DNA from: Halopiger aswanensis
GTDB lineage: Archaea; Halobacteriota; Halobacteria; Halobacteriales; Natrialbaceae
NCBI RefSeq assembly: GCF_003610195.1
Contig: NZ_RAPO01000004.1
Span: 310,001-374,000, forward strand
Direction of reading: 5' to 3'
Length of the DNA: 64,000 nt
Below are positions 1 through 9,204 of this stretch, in pieces. Both the position numbers and the translations under genes were made by a program. The notes beneath the pieces are model-generated. The model worked only from the letters and a program-made list of their open reading frames with translations. It did no database searches and had not been told where the DNA came from. Position 1 is the stretch's first letter, and every line of letters begins with the position of its first letter.

Positions 1-1924
1 CGGGCTCGCGATCGCGTTGGCGCTACTTCCGCTTCGCCTGTTCGCGTCGCAGGTTTACCTCGACACGGTGCCGATCGTCCTCGGCACTGCGTGTGCGTTG
101 TATCTCGTCTCGCTGTACCAGGAAGACGACGCGCGAACGTTGCCGACGTTGCCGTCGGGCGTGACGATGGCGCTGCCGAGCGTCGTGCTCGTCGGACTCG
201 CGGCGCTCGTGGCGCTCGTGGTCGTCCAGGGGACGCGAACGCCGGTCTTTTTCGGCGCGGCGAGCGTCGTCGGGACGCTGCTGGTCGGCCAGATCCTCTT
301 CGCGAGCGATCGCGATCTCCATCCGGGACTGCTGGTTCTCCAGATCGTCCTGTTCGCGGTCGTCTTCCGGTTTACCGCGCTGTACGCCACGCCGGGATTC
401 GTCGGGATCGACATCTGGACGCACGCGGAGCTCACGCGCTCGATTCTCGCCGAACAGTCCCTCAGCGGTATCGCCGACGACAAACACTACGCCGCGCCGT
501 TCTACCACCTGCTGGTCGCGGCGTCGGCGCTGCTGTACGACGTGCCGGTCAAACTCGCGATCTACCTCTCCGTCGGGCTCGTGATGCCGCTGTCGATCCT
601 GTTGGTCTACGCGGCCACGAACCTGCTCGCCGAGGCGCGGTGGGCGACGCTCGCGACGGCGTTCTACGCGTTCGCCAGCCACGTCTCCATGTGGGGAATC
701 CACCTCATTCCGACGAGTCTGGGGCTGCTTTTCTTCCTCGGCATGCTGTACGCGCTGATCCGCGTGATGCGCATCGAGTACACGATGCGCGACTTCGCCC
801 TCCTGCTGGTGCTGAGCATCGCCGTCGTTCTCACACACCAGGTGTCGACGTTCATCATGCTCGTGTTGTTGCTGGCGGCGTTCGTCGCACAACTCGTGTT
901 CGTCGTCGGCCCGCTCGGGCTCACGCGAGTCGACGCGAGCGTCTTCCGGGCGAAGAAACCGGTCAACCTCGTCGGGCTCGTCGTCTTCAACTTCGGGCTG
1001 ACGATCTTCGCCTGGTCGCTGACGCCCTACCGGCAGGACTCGTTCCTCGAAACCGTCCTGAGTTACTTCACGCAGACGCTCGAGGAGAGCGCCGGCTTCC
1101 TCAACATCGCCAGCGGGTCGACGGGCGAGGAGACCGATGCCGCGGCGACGACCTCGACGACGCTGCTCGATCAGGTCGTCCCCTACGTGGACACACTCGG
1201 GTTCCTGCTCCTGCTGGGTGCGACGTTCGTCGGCTGTCTGTACGTCGTCCACAGACGCCGCGCGGAGCAATCGGTGTTCACGCTGTTGCTCGCCTCCGCG
1301 TTCATGCTCGTGTTCGTCCTCGGGTTCCCGATGTTCGGCATCCACAACTTCATCCCGACACGCTGGTTCGCGTTCCTCTACGCGCCGATGGCGGTGCTGG
1401 GGGCGATCGGACTCCGAACCTTCAGCGAGAAACTGAACCCCACGATCGTCGTCTCGGTCCTGCTGCTGTTCGTCCTCGTCTATCCGGGAGCGATGCTGCT
1501 CGCCCCCGAGAGCAACATCGACAACCCGGTCTTCCCGGGTCAACACGAACGGCTCGCGTACGACGAGTCCGAACTCGCGGCGGCCGAATCGATCGCCGAA
1601 CTGACCGGCTCGCCCGACGGGAGCGAGATCCGGCCCGACCAGCGGCTCTACACGGATCACCCGTACCAGACGGTGATGAGTCGAACCGGGGCCTATCCGT
1701 CGACGACGACCGCGACGGTCCCCGACGGCGGAACCGCGGGCCACGAGTACACGGTCTACCGGTCGGCGCAGTCGGCCGACGACACTGGCGTCTACTTCGT
1801 CGGCGAAAACGGCGAGGCCCGCATCCGGCAGATCGATCGAGCGCAACTGTGCCGACCGGATCAGGCGACGGTCTACACGAACGGCGAGGTCACGATGTGT
1901 ACCCCCTCTCCGGCATCGAACTGA
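1..1924 (+). CDS. Polytopic membrane protein, GT-C glycosyltransferase-like (5' end outside window)
   Basis: The frame is open from the first bases of the window, so the true start is probably upstream; the first internal start codon is TTG at 17. The visible part (about 635 residues) has roughly a dozen hydrophobic segments over residues 1-490, then a soluble tail of about 140 residues rich in Asp, Thr and Ser. An early loop with the acidic/aromatic pattern GIDIWTHAELTR, followed by HYAAPFYHLL, resembles the first extracytoplasmic loop of GT-C (family 39/PMT-like) transferases, which use lipid-linked sugars. It stands at the edge of a surface-glycan cluster, which supports a role in glycan assembly. 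The specific substrate cannot be read, and an O-antigen-ligase-like function is also possible. Confidence 0.6.
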   Translation, partial: GLAIALALLPLRLFASQVYLDTVPIVLGTACALYLVSLYQEDDARTLPTLPSGVTMALPSVVLVGLAALVALVVVQGTRTPVFFGAASVVGTLLVGQILFASDRDLHPGLLVLQIVLFAVVFRFTALYATPGFVGIDIWTHAELTRSILAEQSLSGIADDKHYAAPFYHLLVAASALLYDVPVKLAIYLSVGLVMPLSILLVYAATNLLAEARWATLATAFYAFASHVSMWGIHLIPTSLGLLFFLGMLYALIRVMRIEYTMRDFALLLVLSIAVVLTHQVSTFIMLVLLLAAFVAQLVFVVGPLGLTRVDASVFRAKKPVNLVGLVVFNFGLTIFAWSLTPYRQDSFLETVLSYFTQTLEESAGFLNIASGSTGEETDAAATTSTTLLDQVVPYVDTLGFLLLLGATFVGCLYVVHRRRAEQSVFTLLLASAFMLVFVLGFPMFGIHNFIPTRWFAFLYAPMAVLGAIGLRTFSEKLNPTIVVSVLLLFVLVYPGAMLLAPESNIDNPVFPGQHERLAYDESELAAAESIAELTGSPDGSEIRPDQRLYTDHPYQTVMSRTGAYPSTTTATVPDGGTAGHEYTVYRSAQSADDTGVYFVGENGEARIRQIDRAQLCRPDQATVYTNGEVTMCTPSPASN

Positions 1925-2514
1925 CCGATTCTGCGCCGCTCCCGTCTTCCGTCGTCGACCGTTCGAACGGGAACGAGAACGAAAACGAGTCCACATCGAT
2001 ACCCGCGAGCGCGACCGATCGACGTTCGCCTGCGGCGACTCCGTTTCGCGATCCCGTGTTCTGTTCCTGTTCCTCGTGAGCTGTCGTCCCTCGAGTCGCG
2101 TTTCGAACGTTCGTGTGGCATCGTCCGGCCGATAGTTTGGCTCGCGCGAGATCGGGGCTGTGACGTCCTTCGCTATGAGCTCGACAGTACGATACGCACC
2201 GATTCGAGACGGAGCCGACTACCGCGTCCCGTCTCGTCTTTACGGTCTCGGTGGCGAGACGCGATCGCGGTCAGTAGGACCGAGCCGACCGGGCCGAATC
2301 GGAACTGACGTCGGCTCGAGTGCGAGCCGTCGGTAGCCTGCCGGTCACGGCCTACGCGGTGCGCAATTGTATCGAGGAGTAGTATCTCTCGTCCCGCCGT
2401 CACGCGCTCGCAAACGAATATACAGCCGCTACGAGCGGCGGCTGTGACAATCCCGAACCGTCGGAGGGTCACGTCGTGCGGGTCGGTTCAGTCCGCACTC
2501 GAGTCCGTCGTCGA
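1925..2514. other. Convergent intergenic region, no gene seen
   Basis: This is 590 bases between two genes that point toward each other. Short open frames on both strands have no haloarchaeal protein character (Arg/Ser-rich, no start context). I see no repeat or RNA gene. Confidence 0.5.
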
Positions 2515-3096
2515 TCAGTGGAGTCGGGAGCGGACGGCCCGCCAGCAGTCGCTGACGATCGGCGCACCGTCGTAGAACCACAGCGCGACGACGCCGACCC
2601 CGATCCCGAGTTGGACGACGATCTGCGTCGACAGCCCGTTGCCGAGAAGCTGGTCGGCGTACCGGACGAAGTAGGCGACGAAGTGATCGAGAAAGCTACC
2701 GCGATCGTACGCTGGCGGCGTTGCGACGGGCCAGAGGATCACCCGCAACTCCGGCGGCCGCCCCAACCGTACGGGGTTGACGATATCGGCCACGAGGTGA
2801 GAGCCGATCGCCGTCGAGAACGCACCCGCGACGGACCGCTCAGCGCCGTAGTGACCCGCCGCAGCGAGGACCGCGAGACAGACGATCGGGACGACGAGGA
2901 TCGAGTGGCCGATCGCGTACCCGCCCTCGGTGATCTCGAACGTCCAGGCGAGCGGCTTGTCGATCAGGTCCGGAAGCTGCGAGCCGACGGCGACGGCGAT
3001 CGTTTCGCGGGTCGTCGGCGACCGCCGCAGGACGACGTGTGCCAGCAGCGAATAGAGGACGTACGCGACGACGAGGTGTTCCCACGGCCACATCAT
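2515..3096 (-). CDS. DUF457 (YdjM-type) membrane-bound metal-dependent hydrolase-like protein
   Basis: This 193-residue protein has about four to five membrane segments and the conserved polar motifs of the DUF457/YdjM family: PWEH near the N-terminus, GSQLPDL around residue 35, GHS around residue 63, and GSHLVAD around residue 98. These His/Asp residues are thought to bind a metal, but a substrate is not established for the family. Its ATG overlaps the TGA of the upstream DUF1616 gene by four bases (ATGA, 3093-3096), so the two are translationally coupled. In haloarchaea such pairs often sit beside surface-glycan genes. Confidence 0.8.
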   Translation of the reverse strand: MMWPWEHLVVAYVLYSLLAHVVLRRSPTTRETIAVAVGSQLPDLIDKPLAWTFEITEGGYAIGHSILVVPIVCLAVLAAAGHYGAERSVAGAFSTAIGSHLVADIVNPVRLGRPPELRVILWPVATPPAYDRGSFLDHFVAYFVRYADQLLGNGLSTQIVVQLGIGVGVVALWFYDGAPIVSDCWRAVRSRLH

Positions 3097-4139
3097 GCGC
3101 CCTCCATCGGGAGGCGGATGACCCGATAGGCGTTCTCGGCCGCGGGCTCCGACGGCGGCTCACCTTTGTAGAGGAGCAGCGTCACGCGAAGCTCGTCGTC
3201 CTGCATCGTCGGGGCCACGTCGAGGGGTTGTCGATGCGTCTCGCCGGCCGCGACCGTCGCCGTCCGTCTGTCCAGTTCGTCTCGCTCGTGAACGGTGACG
3301 TCGTTTCCGTCGCCGTAGCTCACGTCCTCGAGCACGACGACGGTCGTGTACCTTTGCTCTTCGTGTTCTCGGTTCGTGATCGTTGCCACGAGTTCCTGGG
3401 GACTGCCGTCGCCGTACGTCGAGTCGTACATCGTTTGCGTGTCGCCGTCGAGGTTCTCGGTCTCGATGGCGAACTCCGTGAACCCGTCGTGCTGGGGTGG
3501 GTTGGCGACGGCGAACCCGCCGCTGGCAACCACCAGCACGATCCCGACGGCGATCGCGACGTTGTACGGACGAGTGCTGGACCGATCGTAGAGCGTCGAT
3601 CGGGCCGTGAAAAACGGGACCGCGGATCGAAGGGACGGCGTGTACCGTTGCTCGGGGGAACACCGGTACCGAGCCCCGATCGCGACGAGTGCAAGCGCGA
3701 CGGTCAGTATTGAAACCCCGAAGAGTACCGGTTCGACCGTCACACCCCCAGGGGTTGCGGACGCGAAAAGGGTGATCGTCGGAACGAGCGCGACGCTAAA
3801 GACGACTGACATCACCGTTCGCTCGATCGACTCGAGACCGCCGCTGACGAGGAGCGGATTTCCGAGGCCGGTTTTCCCTTCATCGAACGCCTGATATTCG
3901 TCCTGGGGTTCATCCGGAAAGAGCGCTGAGACGGCTGCATACCCCGGTAGAAAGCAGACTAACGGTATCGCAAGTAGCAATCGTACGATTCCATCGATGC
4001 CGAAAATAACGCCGAACGTCACGCTGCCTGCGGCGGCGATGACGAGTGCCAGATCGAAAAACCACCAATCAGTATCGCTCATCTCGTCGTCGATTGGGTG
4101 CCGGTATGGTTTATTATCCCCCCGGTAAGCCCCGCTCAT
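3093..4139 (-). CDS. DUF1616 domain membrane protein
   Basis: The protein has 348 residues. Residues 27-70 form two membrane helices containing the DUF1616 signature PLVCFLPGYAAVSALFP. Two more helices lie around 108-155 and another near 195-215. A C-terminal extracytoplasmic beta-rich domain follows (residues 215-340). Members are found with haloarchaeal and methanogen surface-glycan loci; the function is unknown. The start at 4139 is preferred because an A+T-rich box (about 4171-4179) lies about 31 bases upstream, but an internal ATG at 4082 (MSDTDWW) is also possible. It heads a two-gene operon with the DUF457 gene. Confidence 0.8.
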   Translation of the reverse strand: MSGAYRGDNKPYRHPIDDEMSDTDWWFFDLALVIAAAGSVTFGVIFGIDGIVRLLLAIPLVCFLPGYAAVSALFPDEPQDEYQAFDEGKTGLGNPLLVSGGLESIERTVMSVVFSVALVPTITLFASATPGGVTVEPVLFGVSILTVALALVAIGARYRCSPEQRYTPSLRSAVPFFTARSTLYDRSSTRPYNVAIAVGIVLVVASGGFAVANPPQHDGFTEFAIETENLDGDTQTMYDSTYGDGSPQELVATITNREHEEQRYTTVVVLEDVSYGDGNDVTVHERDELDRRTATVAAGETHRQPLDVAPTMQDDELRVTLLLYKGEPPSEPAAENAYRVIRLPMEGA

Positions 4140-4476
4140 CAGGGGTCGTCTGACACCCGTCTTGCACCGAACTATAATAATCTCGATACTGATTCGGCTT
4201 AAGTACGATTCGACGCTCCCAGAACCGTCTCGATAGCCGCCACATACCGAAATATGGAGTAAATCCGCAACAAAAATTCGGAAACTAAGAGTATGAAATA
4301 ATATTGGGGCGTGATTCTAATATCGTCGGTATTATGCACTGAAGATGCTATATCTGCGGTTTTAAAAAAGAATAAAAGTAATTCACGGGACCCATAAAAT
4401 CACGTAAAATGGACTATCTTCAGATACACGGTTTCTATACTTTATTACCCACCGTTGGAAAGGGGAATCTGACGCA
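4140..4476. promoter_or_regulatory. A+T-rich divergent intergenic region
   Basis: These 337 bases separate the divergent DUF1616 and DUF7344 genes and are much richer in A+T than the coding DNA. Candidate promoters are TTATTATAG (minus strand, about 4171-4179) for DUF1616 and TTTATTA (about 4440-4446) for the DUF7344 gene, the latter followed by the purine-rich GGAAAGGGG before its ATG. An 8-base inverted pair (CTGAAGAT 4339-4346, ATCTTCAG 4416-4423) is present. I see no small gene. Confidence 0.45.
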
Positions 4477-5073
4477 ATGAAATCGAAATATATCAGTCCG
4501 GAAGAACAGTGCGAGAAGGACGCAGATGCAGAAGAGGAGTGTCCCCCAGACGCGTCCGCAGTTCCGAAGGACGAACTCTTTCATCTACTGCAAAACGAGC
4601 GGAGACGGTTGGTGCTGCGCTATCTCCGCGGGACCGAAGGGCCCGTACGCATGCGCGATGTCGCGGAACAGGTCGCGGCCTGGGAACACGATACGACCGT
4701 CGAACAGCTCACGTCGAAACAACGCCAGCGCGTCTACATTCCGCTATATCAGTCTCATCTCACGAAACTCGACGAAGCCGGCGTGATCGACTACCAGAAG
4801 GATCGTGGCATCGTCGAACGAAAACCGCTCGCCGACCAAGTCGACGCGTATCTCGACGTCAACCCGACCGTCGAATCGACGGACGAGGCGGACGCGGAGA
4901 GCGATACCACGAACTGGGTCGACCATTACATCGTCGCGACGACGCTCTGTTACGCGGCCCTGTTCGGTACAGTGATGGAACTACCGTTCATTTCGCTTCT
5001 CTCGGGAATCGGCCTCAGCGCGCTGATCCTATTCCTCTTTACGGTACTCACGATTACCCGCCTTCTTAACTGA
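4477..5073 (+). CDS. DUF7344 winged-HTH protein with C-terminal membrane segments
   Basis: This protein has 198 residues. Residues 27-125 match the haloarchaeal DUF7344 pattern: an ELFHLLQNERRR start helix, a winged-helix core with AAWEHDTTVEQLTSKQRQ, then LYQSHLTKLDEAGVIDY. Two hydrophobic segments follow at about 147-170 and 172-195, so the HTH is probably tethered to the inner face of the membrane. Such proteins are presumed transcription regulators; no ligand is known. It stands back-to-back with the DUF1616 operon and tail-to-tail with a diverged second DUF7344 gene. The role in controlling the surface cluster is inferred from position only. Confidence 0.75.
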   Translation: MKSKYISPEEQCEKDADAEEECPPDASAVPKDELFHLLQNERRRLVLRYLRGTEGPVRMRDVAEQVAAWEHDTTVEQLTSKQRQRVYIPLYQSHLTKLDEAGVIDYQKDRGIVERKPLADQVDAYLDVNPTVESTDEADAESDTTNWVDHYIVATTLCYAALFGTVMELPFISLLSGIGLSALILFLFTVLTITRLLN

Positions 5074-5120
5074 GGCCCCCGAGCGCGTACCCGACTCGCG
5101 TCTTACGAATCAGAACCGGA

Positions 5121-5648
5121 TCAGACGACGGACAGCGTGCCGAGCGTCATCATGAGCACGGTCACCATCGATACTGAGACGAGCAGGAACACCACAAGCA
5201 GAACGATGGCGGAAATCGTCCCGAGTCCGGCCTGCGAAAACGGTCCCGTCTCGTCCGTTTGCGACGCCGACCGCTCCACGATCCCCTGCGCGTCGTCGAA
5301 TTCGATTTCGCCGGCGGCGTCGAGGGCCGGGAGTCGCGTTCGATGCAGGCGCTCGTGAACGGCAGCCCACGTGTCGATCGGCGGTTGCGCGGGTTCGATC
5401 AACCGATCGGCGATCTCGTCGACGGTGACGGGCAATTGCATCTCATCGATAACGGTGAGGAGCGCAGCGTCCGTATCGGGGAGGAACTCGTCGACCTGAT
5501 CGTCGGGATCAGGATCTCCCACTGCAAAATCGTCTCCCGGATCGAAAGAAATCGGCACTTCAGGTCTCGACCTAGCCTCGCTATCGTCGGAACACTCCTC
5601 GGGCGGAGTGTCCGACGAAGAGCGGAACCAAGACGGCGTCAGACGCAT
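5121..5648 (-). CDS. Diverged DUF7344-like HTH protein with C-terminal membrane segment
   Basis: The chosen start (MRLTPSW at 5648) gives 175 residues. A TATA-like CTTATATG (5671-5678) lies 22 bases upstream of this ATG, so the longer frame starting at 5687 would begin upstream of the promoter. Residues about 60-135 follow the DUF7344 plan (initial helix, VTVDEIADRL, then VHERLHRTRLPALDAAGEIEF) but lack the usual NERRR start. One long hydrophobic segment, or a tight pair, lies at about 143-172. It converges with the first DUF7344 gene. A regulatory role is inferred. Confidence 0.65.
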   Translation of the reverse strand: MRLTPSWFRSSSDTPPEECSDDSEARSRPEVPISFDPGDDFAVGDPDPDDQVDEFLPDTDAALLTVIDEMQLPVTVDEIADRLIEPAQPPIDTWAAVHERLHRTRLPALDAAGEIEFDDAQGIVERSASQTDETGPFSQAGLGTISAIVLLVVFLLVSVSMVTVLMMTLGTLSVV

Positions 5649-5670
5649 ATTCCGTGGTAGCTCATCTTTG

Positions 5671-5678
5671 CATATAAG
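5671..5678 (-). promoter_or_regulatory. TATA-like box for the DUF7344-like gene
   Basis: CTTATATG on the minus strand lies 22 bases from the ATG at 5648. This is the spacing expected of a leaderless haloarchaeal transcript, and it decides the start. Confidence 0.5.
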
Positions 5679-5797
5679 TATTTTCACGGTTTTTTCTCCC
5701 GATCGGAATAAATGGTCATAGGGACGGTACCACCGCTAATTCGACAATTCACAACCGATAAAAAGGATGATACTATCGGTTCTGTTCGCGTGATTAG

Positions 5798-7510
5798 TTA
5801 CGCAGTAACAAGTTCTTCCGCGCGAAGCCAGCCGAGCACGTGCGCGTCGGGCCCGTCCCAGGATTCCAACCACCGCCGAAGATCGACGATTCTGAGTTTG
5901 TGGCGGGGCGGCAACGGAGAAACGTGCTCGAGGTCTGCAAACAGACGCTGATCGAAGTCGTACCGATCGAACAGCGTCTCTCGATCCGGCCACGGTGGTT
6001 CGAACGCGGTTAGAAACGGCGTTTTGCGGCGAACGAACCCTTCGACTTCGTTGAGCAGCGTGCTATCGTGCGGTCGATCCGGCGGTCGGTGTCGCAAGAT
6101 ATCGTCGTCGAGTCGCTTACACGCTCGAAGGAAGGTTTCCGTCGTCCGGTGTTCGGGCGGCGCTCGGAGGTGCCACTCGAGCAGTTCGCGATCCGTCGCC
6201 AGAAACGACGTAACGAACTGGTCCGAGAGGTGGTTGTGGAACGGGATCGACGGCTGGTTCGCGATCCCGCAACACGCCAGCGCGTTCTGTACGCCGTCCG
6301 CCCGCGCCCGTCTCGCGTCGAACTCGTCGGCGATCGCGTCCCTGACGAACGATTCCGGATCGACGTCGAACGTCGTCCGCTCGATCAACTCGAGGCTCGC
6401 CTCGCGGCTGTAGCCGAACTTCTCGAGGAGGGTCTCGACCGGATTCGGATCGGGATCGAGATGGCTAACGGGGACGCGTTTCCCGAGGACGTCGACGGTC
6501 TCGCTCGCCGTGAAGTGACCGCGGAAGAACGTATCGCAGAGGAGACCGTGGTACATCGTGTCGACGTCGATCTCGTCCGTGTAGCCGGCGTGGTGGATGT
6601 GCAGCGACTCCTTGATCCCCTGCGAGTAGCGGAGCTTCGACTCGTCCGGGCGGAGGTACCGCTCGTCCGGCGGAAACGCAGTGTGGTCGGAGTCGTACTG
6701 CGCCGCGACTCGTTTCGCGCCGGCCACCTCCTGCGCGTCGGGCGAGCCCACGGTGTAACTGTGCTCGATGTCGTCGATCCGCGAGAGGATGATCCGCGAG
6801 TCGTACCCCGCCGAGAGCAGGACCCCCTTCCGGCCGGGGAGCGTCGCTCGTCGCCGGAGCGCCCGTTCGAGCCGGCCAGCTAGTTCGTCGACGTAGTCGA
6901 ATCCCTCGTACGCGGGTCGGTAAACGAACCGGTCGAGCGAGTCGACCTCGTCCGCCGCGAGTCGGCTGTCGATCGGCAGCCGACGCAGTTGTTCGACGGC
7001 CGTTTTCTCGCCGAGGATGACGCCGAGGTGCAGGTACTCGAGGATCCCGTTCCGATCGGGCGTCGGATCGGTGATCGTGCGTCCGACCGCGGCGGCGTCG
7101 GTGCCGAAGATCCGAACGCCGGGGTCGTCGGTGTAAAAACACTCCCGCGATCGAACCGGATCCGTCGCGACGAACGCTTCCGCTGTCGACTCACAGTCGA
7201 TGACGGCGAGGTACGAGCCGTTGAGGGCCCGCAGCGCGTCGCGGCCCGCGGCGGCGTACCGCTCGAGGAGCCAGCGGGCCGCGTTGGACGCGTCGGCGTC
7301 GTCGGGGACGTACGCTTCGCCCCAGACGACGCAGCAGCCGCCGTCGCCGCTGTACCGAGCGCTCCATCCCGGGGTTCCGAGGTCCGAATCCCTGATCCCG
7401 ACCGTCAGCTGCGGCCCGGAACAGACCGCATCGAACTCGTCGCTCGATCTGAATCGTTCGAACCGCTCTCGATCGCCGAATACGCCGAAGAGTTCCCTGT
7501 TCATCGTCAT
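5798..7510 (-). CDS. Asparagine-synthase-like protein of the surface-glycan cluster
   Basis: This is about 570 residues from ATG 7510 (ATG 7504 and GTG 7534 are alternatives). The C-terminal half has the asparagine synthetase ATP-pyrophosphatase domain with a P-loop variant GVLLSAGYDSR in place of SGGLDS, then GSPDAQE and later DQFVTSFLATDRELLEW. The N-terminal half resembles the glutamine-hydrolysing domain but begins MNRELFGVFG, without the catalytic Cys at position 2, so glutaminase activity is unlikely. Relatives in polysaccharide loci are thought to amidate or otherwise condense carboxyl groups using ATP. The shared promoter motif at 7638-7657 lies about 127 bases upstream, implying a leader. 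Confidence 0.75.
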   Translation of the reverse strand: MTMNRELFGVFGDRERFERFRSSDEFDAVCSGPQLTVGIRDSDLGTPGWSARYSGDGGCCVVWGEAYVPDDADASNAARWLLERYAAAGRDALRALNGSYLAVIDCESTAEAFVATDPVRSRECFYTDDPGVRIFGTDAAAVGRTITDPTPDRNGILEYLHLGVILGEKTAVEQLRRLPIDSRLAADEVDSLDRFVYRPAYEGFDYVDELAGRLERALRRRATLPGRKGVLLSAGYDSRIILSRIDDIEHSYTVGSPDAQEVAGAKRVAAQYDSDHTAFPPDERYLRPDESKLRYSQGIKESLHIHHAGYTDEIDVDTMYHGLLCDTFFRGHFTASETVDVLGKRVPVSHLDPDPNPVETLLEKFGYSREASLELIERTTFDVDPESFVRDAIADEFDARRARADGVQNALACCGIANQPSIPFHNHLSDQFVTSFLATDRELLEWHLRAPPEHRTTETFLRACKRLDDDILRHRPPDRPHDSTLLNEVEGFVRRKTPFLTAFEPPWPDRETLFDRYDFDQRLFADLEHVSPLPPRHKLRIVDLRRWLESWDGPDAHVLGWLRAEELVTA

Positions 7511-7637
7511 CGTTATCGTCTCCGATCGCTCCACAAACGGATCGGCGTCCGATCGTTCGGCCGTCGGTCGTCCTTTGCGGTCGACCCTGTTCGCGCAGTC
7601 GGACGCCTCACTGCCACAGCGTCCGACCCTCCGTTCA

Positions 7638-7657
7638 ATAACTATGGCATTGTTAAG
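7638..7657 (-). promoter_or_regulatory. Cluster promoter motif before the asparagine-synthase-like gene
   Basis: The site CTTAACAATGCCATAGTTAT fits the recurring pattern YTTAWC-N4-N2-ATARTWAW. It lies 127 bases from the chosen start, farther than in most other sites of this type. Confidence 0.5.
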
Positions 7658-7714
7658 TCCCGAACCGCACGCTTCGGGGCGATTCGGAAGACGGCCGATT
7701 CGGCGTCGTCGCCG

Positions 7715-7734
7715 CCTATCGGCTCCATAATAAT
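7715..7734 (+). promoter_or_regulatory. Cluster promoter motif before deacetylase-like lipoprotein 1
   Basis: The site CCTATCGGCTCCATAATAAT ends 30 bases before the ATG at 7765. The 3' half is a TATA-like box at leaderless spacing, and the 5' half (CCTATC) is the recurring upstream element. Confidence 0.6.
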
Positions 7735-7764
7735 GGGGTCGCTGTCGGTAGCATCGGGTCGCCT

Positions 7765-9117
7765 ATGTCACAGCAACGTTCGACGACGCGTCGACGCGTC
7801 CTCGCACTCGCCAGTGCGACCGGACTCGCCGGCGTCGCGGGCTGTGCGGATCGACTCAGCTCCGTTACCGACCGCGCCGCCGACAACAACGAGAGCGGCA
7901 ACGAAACGGCGACCGACGCCGAGGTCGAAGCGGGGTCGGGCCCGGCGGCGCTCGCGGACGGCGTCCCGCCGCTCGAGACCGAGTACGACAGCCGCGAGCA
8001 GTACGGCCAGCCCGGCGAGTCGCTGGACGACTTCAGCGACCTCGAGCAGTGGGAGATCGTCCAGGGGTCGGGCGAGGCGGACGCGGACGTCGTCTTCGAC
8101 GGCGAGCAGAGCCTCCACCTCCGATCCGACGGTGAGGAGAACATCGTCGCCCGGCGCAGTCTCGAGGGCGAGGACCTGACGGAGACGGATCTCTCCTTTG
8201 CGGTTCGGACGACCACGCCGCAGAATCTCACGATCAACCTGCGGATCGTCGACCAGTTCGGAAGCGCGCGGGTGTACTCGCTGCGCGAGGTCACGTACCG
8301 CGCGCCCGACGTCGGCTGGTTCCGATCGTCTCCGGGCGTCTTCGAGGAGGACGAGTACGCACCCGCGATGGACCACCTCGACCGACTCGAGGTGCAGGTG
8401 CTGCACACGATGGACGAGGCCGAGGTCTGGATCGACGACCTGCGGACCCACGACAAGCCCGATCAGGGGTACGTCATGCTCGTCTGGGACGACGGCATGC
8501 GCGACTACTACGAGACGGCCGCACCGCTGCACGACGAGTTCGGCTTCCGGACCGTTCAGGCGCCGATTCCGCGGTGGACCGAGCAGGGCCGCGACGGCGT
8601 CATGTCCGTCTCGGAACTGCTGGAGCGCCAGGACGAGGGCGACCAGATCGTCGTCCACGGCACGCACGAACCGATCCACGAGTACGACGACGAAGGGGCG
8701 GTCGAAACGCGGCTCCGGCAGGACAAGCGCTGGTACATCGACAACGGGTTCGAGGGGGCGAACTACATCGTCTTCCCGCACAACAGCTTCGACCGGACGA
8801 GCCTCGAGTACGCGACCGACTACCACTACGGCGGCGGCTTCAATCAGGCCGGAAACGTCAATACGACGGGCGTCCGCGGCTTCGATCCGATGGTGCTCCC
8901 GCGGACGATCGCCCACGACTTCGAGATCTCCAAGCGGTGCGTGGATCTCGCCGCGGCGCACAATCAGTGTACCATCCTGAACTTCCACGCGTTCGACGCG
9001 GACAACACGCTGTCCGCGGACGAATACGAGGCGCTGCTCGAGCACATCGACGACGCCGATATCGAGGTCATCACTTTCGACGACCTCTGGGAACTGCGCA
9101 CGGCGCAGCACTACTGA
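7765..9117 (+). CDS. Polysaccharide-deacetylase-family Tat lipoprotein (catalytic-type)
   Basis: The protein has 450 residues. A twin-arginine signal (TRRRVLALAS) ends in a lipobox, AGVAGC, with Cys27, so it is exported folded and lipid-anchored. Residues about 85-225 form a beta-sandwich-like domain, perhaps carbohydrate-binding. Residues about 236-450 are NodB-like: motif 1 is VWDDG (Asp242, Asp243) and motif 2 is HGTH (His298, His301), the expected metal ligands. It probably removes acyl groups from, or otherwise remodels, an extracellular glycan. A paralogue at 15760-17082 has lost these residues. It is transcribed alone from a cluster-type promoter. Confidence 0.8.
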   Translation: MSQQRSTTRRRVLALASATGLAGVAGCADRLSSVTDRAADNNESGNETATDAEVEAGSGPAALADGVPPLETEYDSREQYGQPGESLDDFSDLEQWEIVQGSGEADADVVFDGEQSLHLRSDGEENIVARRSLEGEDLTETDLSFAVRTTTPQNLTINLRIVDQFGSARVYSLREVTYRAPDVGWFRSSPGVFEEDEYAPAMDHLDRLEVQVLHTMDEAEVWIDDLRTHDKPDQGYVMLVWDDGMRDYYETAAPLHDEFGFRTVQAPIPRWTEQGRDGVMSVSELLERQDEGDQIVVHGTHEPIHEYDDEGAVETRLRQDKRWYIDNGFEGANYIVFPHNSFDRTSLEYATDYHYGGGFNQAGNVNTTGVRGFDPMVLPRTIAHDFEISKRCVDLAAAHNQCTILNFHAFDADNTLSADEYEALLEHIDDADIEVITFDDLWELRTAQHY

Positions 9118-9204
9118 TACCGATCCGGCTCCGTTTTACTTGCGATCCCTCGAAGTCTGCGGCTCGTGTCTAGCCGATCCGCTACCGATCGACGGTAGTA
9201 CCGA

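Noticed and set aside
2173..2472. 99-codon minus-strand frame between convergent genes
   Set aside because: It is Arg/Ser-rich, non-acidic, without a promoter or any motif.
4339..4423. 8-base inverted pair CTGAAGAT/ATCTTCAG in the divergent promoter region
   Set aside because: The arms are 70 bases apart and short; in A+T-rich DNA this is easily chance, so it is mentioned only in passing.
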